A stretch of DNA of 64,000 bases from Pinus tabuliformis (lineage: Eukaryota > Streptophyta > Pinopsida > Pinales > Pinaceae), in contig CM062804.1 of assembly GCA_031772625.1 (NCBI GenBank), forward strand, positions 277,406,598 to 277,470,597, in the 5' to 3' direction. Each line of letters starts with the position of its first letter. Position 1 is the stretch's first letter. The translations under genes were made by a program, and so were the position numbers. This document shows, piece after piece, positions 58,701 through 64,000 of the stretch. The notes beneath the pieces are model-generated. The model saw only the letters and a program-made list of their open reading frames with translations, had not been told where the DNA came from and searched no databases.

Positions 58701-59529
58701 AGCGATCTTTGTACCATAACAAATCATTTTTCCAGCTAAATGCATCAGATGTACTGGAATCTTGTTGTAACTTTCGAATAAATGCCCACACTTCTTCATC
58801 ATTCTTCCACTCCTCCCTTGCTCCATTTATCCAATCTGGATGGATAATAGAAATGGCGCACAACAATGCTTCCACATCCTCATCCTTTCTTGAGAGTGCA
58901 TCTGCCACCACATTTTGCTTCCCTTTTTTGTAGATTATTTCAAAGTCATAACCCAACATCTTTGTGACCCACTTTTGTTGCTCTTCATAGGATAATCTTT
59001 GTTCTAAAAAGTATTTAAGGCTATCATGATTCGTTTTTACCTTGAAGTGTCTTCCCATTAGGTAAGGTCGCCATTTCTGAAGTGCATGTAGTATTGCCAA
59101 CATTTCCTTCTCATAAATAGCTTTGTGTAAAAACTTTCCCTTGATTGGACGACTTTCAAAAGCAATCGGTCTTTCATCTTGCATTAAAACATCACCAATT
59201 CCATTTCCTGAAGCATCACATTCCACAATAAAGTTTTTTGTGAAGTCCGGTGTAATTAAGAACAGTGCTTGGCACATTGCCTCTTTAAGATGTTCGAAGG
59301 CCTTTGTTGCTTCTGGAGTCCATGAAAATGCATCTTTCTTCAATAATGTTGTTAGAGGTGCTACTATTCTCCCATAATTCTTAACAAACATGCGATAATA
59401 CCCTGTCAACCCGACAAATCCTCGGAGATGCTTTATGGATGTAGGGATTTTCCATTCCTTAATGGCTTTAATTTTGCTAGGGTCTACCTTAACTCCTTCA
59501 TGAGATACAATATGACCCAGATATTCCAC
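58700..59529 (-). pseudogene. pol: RT connection and RNase H (element H)
   Basis: Part of the open 380-codon minus frame 58387-59529. It begins EYLGHIVSHEGVKVDPSKIK (RT thumb/connection), then LRGFVGLTGYYRMFVKNYGR. RNase H follows: FIVECDASGNGIGDVLMQDE, RPIAFESRPIKGK, YEKEMLAILHALQKWRPYL, GKQNVVADALSRKDED. The first Asp (CDAS) and the Glu (YEKEM) are present. The third acidic position, usually T-D-H-x-S-L, reads TNHDSL, an Asp-to-Asn change. Confidence 0.93.
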
Positions 59530-59642
59530 CTCTTCTACTCAAAAGAAACATTTGGATCTTTTTGCATATAATTATTTCTCCTCCAATAGTTGTAGCACCC
59601 TATCAACATGTTCAACATGATCCTTCCAAGACTTTCTGTAGA

Positions 59643-60581
59643 TTAGTATATCATCAAAAATACTAACACAAATTTTCTAAGGAAGGGTTTGAAAATGGAA
59701 TTCATCAAACCTTGAAATGTAGAAGGTGCATTGGTAAGGCCAAAAGGCATGACCAAAAATTCATAATGACCCTCATGAGTTCTAAATGTTGTTTTTGGAA
59801 TGTCTTCAGTCTTCATTCTAATTTGATGATATCCTGAACGAAGATCCAACTTGGTGAAGTAAATTGATCCATGCAATTCATCCAATAATTCATCAGCGAA
59901 AGGAATGGGAAACTTATCTTTAATAGTGAGCTTGTTGAGCTCCCTATAATCTGGACACATGTGCCATGATCCATCCTTCTTGTGCACCAATACTACTGGA
60001 GCAGAGAAAGAACTTTGACTAGGTTGAATTATACCAGCCTCTAGCATTTCTGCAACCATACGTTCAATTTCACTCTTTTGGGCATAGGGATATCTGTACG
60101 ACCTGATGTTTGAAGGAACACTTCCTGGAATCAGATGAATAGCATGATCATGATCATGAATAGGTGGGAGACCTTTGGGAGTCTCAAATACCTTGGAATG
60201 ATTGTCCATGACTTTTTGGAGATCTGGAGAAATAGATGATTCCGATGTGGAAACATCTAGTGAACATAATTGTGCAATTACACCTCTTTGTTCCTTTTTT
60301 AGAAGTTTTGTCATACCGTTAGAGCTAATTATCTTTCCTGGTTTCCCTACAATACCCCTTAATTCAACTTCCTTTCCTTCTGCAGAAAATTTCGTGAAAA
60401 GTTCCTGAAAATTAAAAGCTATTATACCCAAGGATTGTAGCCATTGGACTCCTAGTACAACATCAGCACCTCCCATTGGAATGGAAAGCATTGGGCTAGT
60501 CAATACATATTCTCCCATGGATAGCTTGATATTATGGCACTTTCCAGAGAAATTTATCGTTCCTCCATTTGCAATCATCAC
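59643..60581 (-). pseudogene. pol: Protease C-terminus and reverse transcriptase (element H)
   Basis: An open 312-codon minus frame. It begins with the end of the retropepsin domain ([18 protein letters not shown]), then an inter-domain region with [21 protein letters not shown] follows: [53 protein letters not shown] and [17 protein letters not shown]. The YxDD-type active site at about 59655 is destroyed: a single base is missing in a T run just before the Asp codons, shifting the frame into a stop. It lies in the same frame as the upstream gag-protease ORF, from which one in-frame TGA separates it. Confidence 0.94.
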
Positions 60582-60608
60582 TTGACACTCTGGTGCTGGA
60601 TATAGGAA

Positions 60609-61454
60609 TCAATTCAATTCCTTTGCTACCTTACAATGAATAAAATTTTGGGTACTTCCTGAATCAATCAACACTATAACCTTTTTCTTCTTGATTTGTC
60701 CTTCTATCTTGATGGTTTGAGGAGTGGTAATTCTAGCCAATGCATTACAAGATATGGTCAGATTCATTTCTTCTTTATCTAGGCTTTGTTCCTGGAGTAT
60801 ATCCTCTTCTTTTGACCTTTCTTGCTCCTTTTCTTCTTCCTCTTCACAATCTATGTAGAATAATTTCTTCTCAGCACACTTATGACCTTTAGTGTATTTG
60901 CTATCACAACTGTAACAAAGCCCTTTTGCTCTTTTTTCTTCCAATTGTTGTGGTGTCAACCTTATAGGTTGTGGAAGGCTAGGGGTAACAACACTTCCAT
61001 CTTTATAGTTCTGACTGGTATGCTTCTTGGTTGCCATAATTTTGGTTTCCATTTTTCTTGCTAACCTGAATGCCTTCTCTAATGAATCAGGTTCCCAAAG
61101 GCAAACATCATGTTGGATATTATCCTTTAAATTCCCTATGAACACATCAATCCTATGCTCCTCTAGAATATTTTTTACCCTTATGTTCAATTTTTGGAAC
61201 TCCTCAATGTGCTCCATTATTGAAACCTTTTGTTTGAGACTTATCAATTGGCTAAAAAAAGTGTTGCTTTTTGTATCCTCATAATGTGCTGTCAATTCTT
61301 CTATAAAAATTGCCCAAGTGATAATTTGTTTACGAGAGAAAAGCCATTGATACCATACAAAGTAATGTGGTTCCAAATATAAATTTTCAATACGTACCTT
61401 TTGTGTATTTTGCACATTATTGAGAACGAAAATTGCTCCATCTGTAAAATCCAT
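60609..61454 (-). pseudogene. gag-pro: Gag with zinc knuckle and start of protease (element H)
   Basis: An open 281-codon minus frame. The middle has the gag helices (EELTAHYEDTKSNTFFSQLI, SIMEHIEEFQKLNIRVKNIL), then LARKMETKIMATK. A CCHC-like knuckle CYSCDSKYTKGHKC follows (C-x2-C-x7-H-x-C, the spacing seen in chromoviruses). After an acidic linker the protease starts with VLIDSGSTQNFI, carrying the D-S-G catalytic triad. The frame closes at a TGA just after AKELN. The N-terminal gag part (VRKFDGKDPATWILQMEQF) is in another frame at 61301-61486, so a frameshift lies near 61420. Confidence 0.92.
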
Positions 61455-61559
61455 GTTGCGGGATCCTTGCCATCAAACTTCCTCACATAGATTTTTGGAA
61501 TATGGTGGGTCTTCGATCCAACATTAGAGTCTATGGAATCATGATTAACATTTGTTTTT

Positions 61560-61935
61560 TTCTATTCATGAGTTTCCTTTACTACCCTTTCACCATTAGT
61601 GACCATTTCTTGTAGCAACTAATTCAGATTTATCTTCAATTCTTCCATGTCTGTCTTCAAATCTATCTTCAAATCGTCCATCTTAGCTTCCACGTCATTC
61701 ATCTTAGCTTCTACGCCTTTCTTAAACAATCCCTCTTAGCTTCTACGCCTTTCTTTAAACCATCCATATTAGCTTCTACATCTTTCTTGAAGCCATCCAT
61801 CTTAGATTCTATTCCTTTTTGTGCAAGTGACACTTGTTTCACTTGGTCTCGTAATTTTGATATATCATGTTGCATTTCTTCATCTTCTTCGTGAGTCATG
61901 CTAGAGCTTTCAGGTTTCCCACTAGGTGTTTGCAT
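61560..61935 (-). pseudogene. gag: Gag N-terminus with coiled-coil repeats (element H)
   Basis: Starts MQTPSGKPESSSMTHEEDEE. Near-identical repeats of about 11 residues (MDGFKKDVEANMDGLKKGVE and similar) follow, encoded by tandem repeats of about 33 bp at 61670-61810. They should form a coiled coil for gag assembly. A one-base frameshift near 61735 ends the frame at 61711; the repeat pattern continues in the next frame. Confidence 0.75.
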
Positions 61936-62615
61936 TTTCTTTCCTCAGGGCATCAATTACCGATAATAATGTTTTACTATTCCCTTTGAATTCCTTCAAA
62001 CTAATTTTTCAAACCAAGCTTATGCAAAAATTTAAAAAAAACTACACACCTTTTTTCACTTTGTAGGAGCCTGATATTGAATCTGATGTATCTCTGTAAT
62101 TTCAGATCATCCAGTTCTGAAATTACGATCTGTAGTAGCCCTCTACATCTTCTTTCCAATGCCACCAGTCTGATCCAAATTGGATTCTCCAAGAAATAAT
62201 TATGCACAATCTCCCACAGTGACCTGATTATAGACTAGTTCAGTAGAGCGAACTTGTACGACGTGCCACAAGTCACTGTTTGGACTTTTGGCTCTGAAAA
62301 ATATATACAAAAAACTATAGTCTGTCCTCTTTCTGTACCTTCTTACAAAATTTCAATCCAATGCTCATAAAGAAAGTTATGACAATTTTACCCAGGTCAC
62401 CTGTTTGGAATGTAATTCAGGAGTTTTCAAAAAGACCAACTTCCTCAGATCATATCTCCACAAATATAGAGCGAAAATTTCAACATTCGGACCCCAGATT
62501 CAGCATGATTTCTTCTCAAATGGGTTTTTTTTAGCTTCTAAAACATCGTAGAAAAAAAATTATAGCGAAAATGCCACGATGACCTGTTTGGAGCAGTGAA
62601 ACCCTAGAATTCAAA
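61936..62615 (-). other. Leader of element H
   Basis: Between PBS and gag. A 68-codon minus frame at 62001-62207 has no motif. No other feature seen. Confidence 0.6.
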
Positions 62616-62627
62616 GCTCTGATACCA
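62616..62627 (-). promoter_or_regulatory. Primer-binding site, tRNA-iMet type (element H)
   Basis: The minus strand reads TGGTATCAGAGC, two bases from the LTR edge at 62630. Confidence 0.93.
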
Positions 62628-62629
62628 AA

Positions 62630-62962
62630 TGTTATGAAACCAACTCAAGAAAAAGATAGAAAAGATAGATCAATGCCTTAGAATTCAGCCTCTTCGAAGG
62701 GGCAACCTCCTTTAGATTACATAAATGAGAAATTCTTGGATGATTCAAATGACAAAACCTCCTTTCTATATACAAGAGTCTAAGGAGCCACAATATAACC
62801 CAGCCGACCTAAAAATAATAATATAAAGCCACAAAAATAACAATAGAGGGATTCTATGGGGCACAGTAATAAAATATGGGGACAATAGGGGCACAACAAT
62901 ATTAATAAGTGATACAACTACAATAGTAATGGGGTAATCACTAGTATTATAGGGACCTATCG
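62630..62962 (-). repeat. Element H 5' LTR
   Basis: 333 bp. The last base of the terminal CA has changed to G. Confidence 0.96.
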
Positions 62963-62967
62963 GATAG

Positions 62968-63298
62968 CCCTTGAAATCCTATTGTCAATGCTATTCAGTC
63001 GTTCTATCAGTTCACGAGTTCACACTGTAGCTTCTTCACCCTTAAAACAGTTCTTCCTTTCGGTCAACCTTGATATCCACTCGTACAACTGAACATGAGA
63101 ATAATAGAAGAAAATTCCTTATTGATCTATAAAAATATACTTCTATAAACAAGCTTCAGATGTCAGACGACAGTTTCTGTTTTCTTGATCCACAAATTCT
63201 TGCTCTTTCAAGTTTATCTAGTCTTGAATCTCCTTCATCGATGGGTAACGCATCCGCGTATCCCTCAAATAGATCCCCATGCTGTCAACATAACCATT
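62968..63298 (-). other. Leader of element D, second part
   Basis: Between the element H insertion and the 5' LTR of D. The PBS should be next to 63299; only TGGTTATGTTGACAGC (minus, about 63281-63296) is there, which I cannot match to a tRNA. Confidence 0.5.
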
Positions 63299-64000
63299 TA
63301 TTGACTCGATTTTGGTTGACCAAGATTCAATCTATACTACGCACCAACAAAACCCTTGATCACTAGCCCTTTCGACAACGACCTGCATGAAGATTGTAGT
63401 CTCACCCAAAGTGACTATGGGAGGATGCAGAACTAGGTTTTTCTAGCCTTGAAGGATTAGGAGATGTGGTATTATTATTTTAACTTATTCTTAGTGTTTA
63501 TAAATCACTTCACCGCATTATATTAATCACTTAAACATGAAATATAAAACCATAAACTGTCACTGTGCTGAAGTAAATGAAACTGTAATAACTGCTACTC
63601 TATAACGGATAATAACCAAATATACACATAAAATCACCAATGTAACGTGGTTCACCTCAGTGTATGGCTACGTCCACAAGAACTGTTGCTTAATATAATG
63701 AATCTTTGAAAACCAAACAGTTCTTGGCCTACACACTAAGATGCAGGTTGTTTGCGCACTCAACTGCAGGCTCTTCTCCAGGCCTCCGTGCACTCAGTTG
63801 TAGAGTGTCTCCTTTGTTACCAAATTATAGATCACAATAATTCATCCATAACAATGATTAATTCCAATATTTTCTCTTCTTATTATTCTACCCTATATAT
63901 ACTATTACATTATAGGGTTACATCATCAAAATGCCATGGTCCAAATACCATGGACTCCTTAAAACAAGCAATTATGGCCCCAAAAACATTTGATCCCTTA
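63299..64000 (-). repeat. Element D 5' LTR, incomplete at window edge
   Basis: Collinear with 26628-27330 to the last base. About 176 bp should remain beyond the window. Confidence 0.8.

Larger units (their letters stand above)
57043..62962 (-). mobile_element. Element H: structurally complete chromovirus (Ty3/gypsy with chromodomain)
   Basis: Two 333-bp LTRs (57043-57375 and 62630-62962) flank gag, protease, RT, RNase H, integrase and chromodomain in that order on the minus strand. GATAG is duplicated at 57038-57042 and 62963-62967. PBS (62616-62627) and PPT (minus GAAGGAGAGGGGCA at 57376-57389) are both in place. The total is 5.92 kb. The short LTRs, small size and C-terminal chromodomain fit the chromoviruses, perhaps Reina-like (inference). 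LTR identity is about 94% by eye, so insertion is not recent. Frameshifts and stops make it inactive. It interrupts the leader of D. Confidence 0.96.

Overview
The window is nuclear DNA of a land plant and looks like a large, repeat-rich genome. A gymnosperm/conifer is my guess, not something shown. The evidence is AT-rich intergenic sequence, layers of nested LTR retrotransposons, and broken copies of plant gene families (EF-1alpha, DRB-type double-stranded RNA-binding protein, INDETERMINATE-domain zinc fingers, WAT1/EamA transporter, FCP1-like phosphatase). I found no intact host gene, rRNA, tRNA or CRISPR array. Almost every long open frame belongs to a mobile element or a captured gene fragment, and nearly all coding sense is on the minus strand. 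Named boundaries were read by eye from terminal repeats, primer-binding sites (PBS), polypurine tracts (PPT) and target-site duplications (TSD).

Left part (1-26.6 kb). An unrecognised 200-codon minus ORF lies at 0.4-1.0 kb. Element A (2668-11727, minus) keeps only gag between a truncated 3' LTR and a 5' LTR. That 5' LTR is split by element B (5708-10648, minus, two 1810-bp LTRs, TSD GAATC, also gag only). A probable solo LTR follows (13.3-14.8 kb). Element C (15301-21199, plus) has 1.72-kb LTRs and a tRNA-Asp-type PBS but no recognisable protein. Then come a decayed G-patch-like stretch, a diverged tandem array (about 23.6-25.3 kb) and an FCP1-like phosphatase relic (25.5-26.0 kb).

Right part (26.6-64 kb) is one old Ty3/gypsy element, D, on the minus strand. 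Its 3' LTR is at 26628-27506 and its 5' LTR starts at 63299 and runs off the window. Read on the minus strand, D gives gag (56.5-55.4 kb), protease (about 50.2), a linker region (49.8-49.0), reverse transcriptase/RNase H (49.0-47.6), integrase (47.6-46.9, resuming at 31.66-31.1) and a long extra 3' ORF (30.5-27.5). Three insertions break it: E (31667-46942) inside integrase, G (50960-55344) after the gag zinc knuckle, and H (57043-62962) in the leader.

E is a non-autonomous LTR element with 1693-bp LTRs, TSD CTCTT and no pol. Its interior carries an EF-1alpha fragment and an open double-stranded RNA-binding-domain frame, both in the element's sense. One E LTR is itself split by F (38969-46207), a terminal-inverted-repeat DNA transposon with perfect 26-bp ends, a 4-bp TAAA duplication and several gene fragments. 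G is a small LTR element (184/185-bp LTRs, TSD AATCA) with a zinc-knuckle ORF and an antisense IDD zinc-finger fragment. H is a structurally complete chromovirus (333-bp LTRs, TSD GATAG, tRNA-iMet-type PBS, chromodomain) with inactivating mutations. Insertion order in the right part: D first; then E, G and H into D; then F into E.
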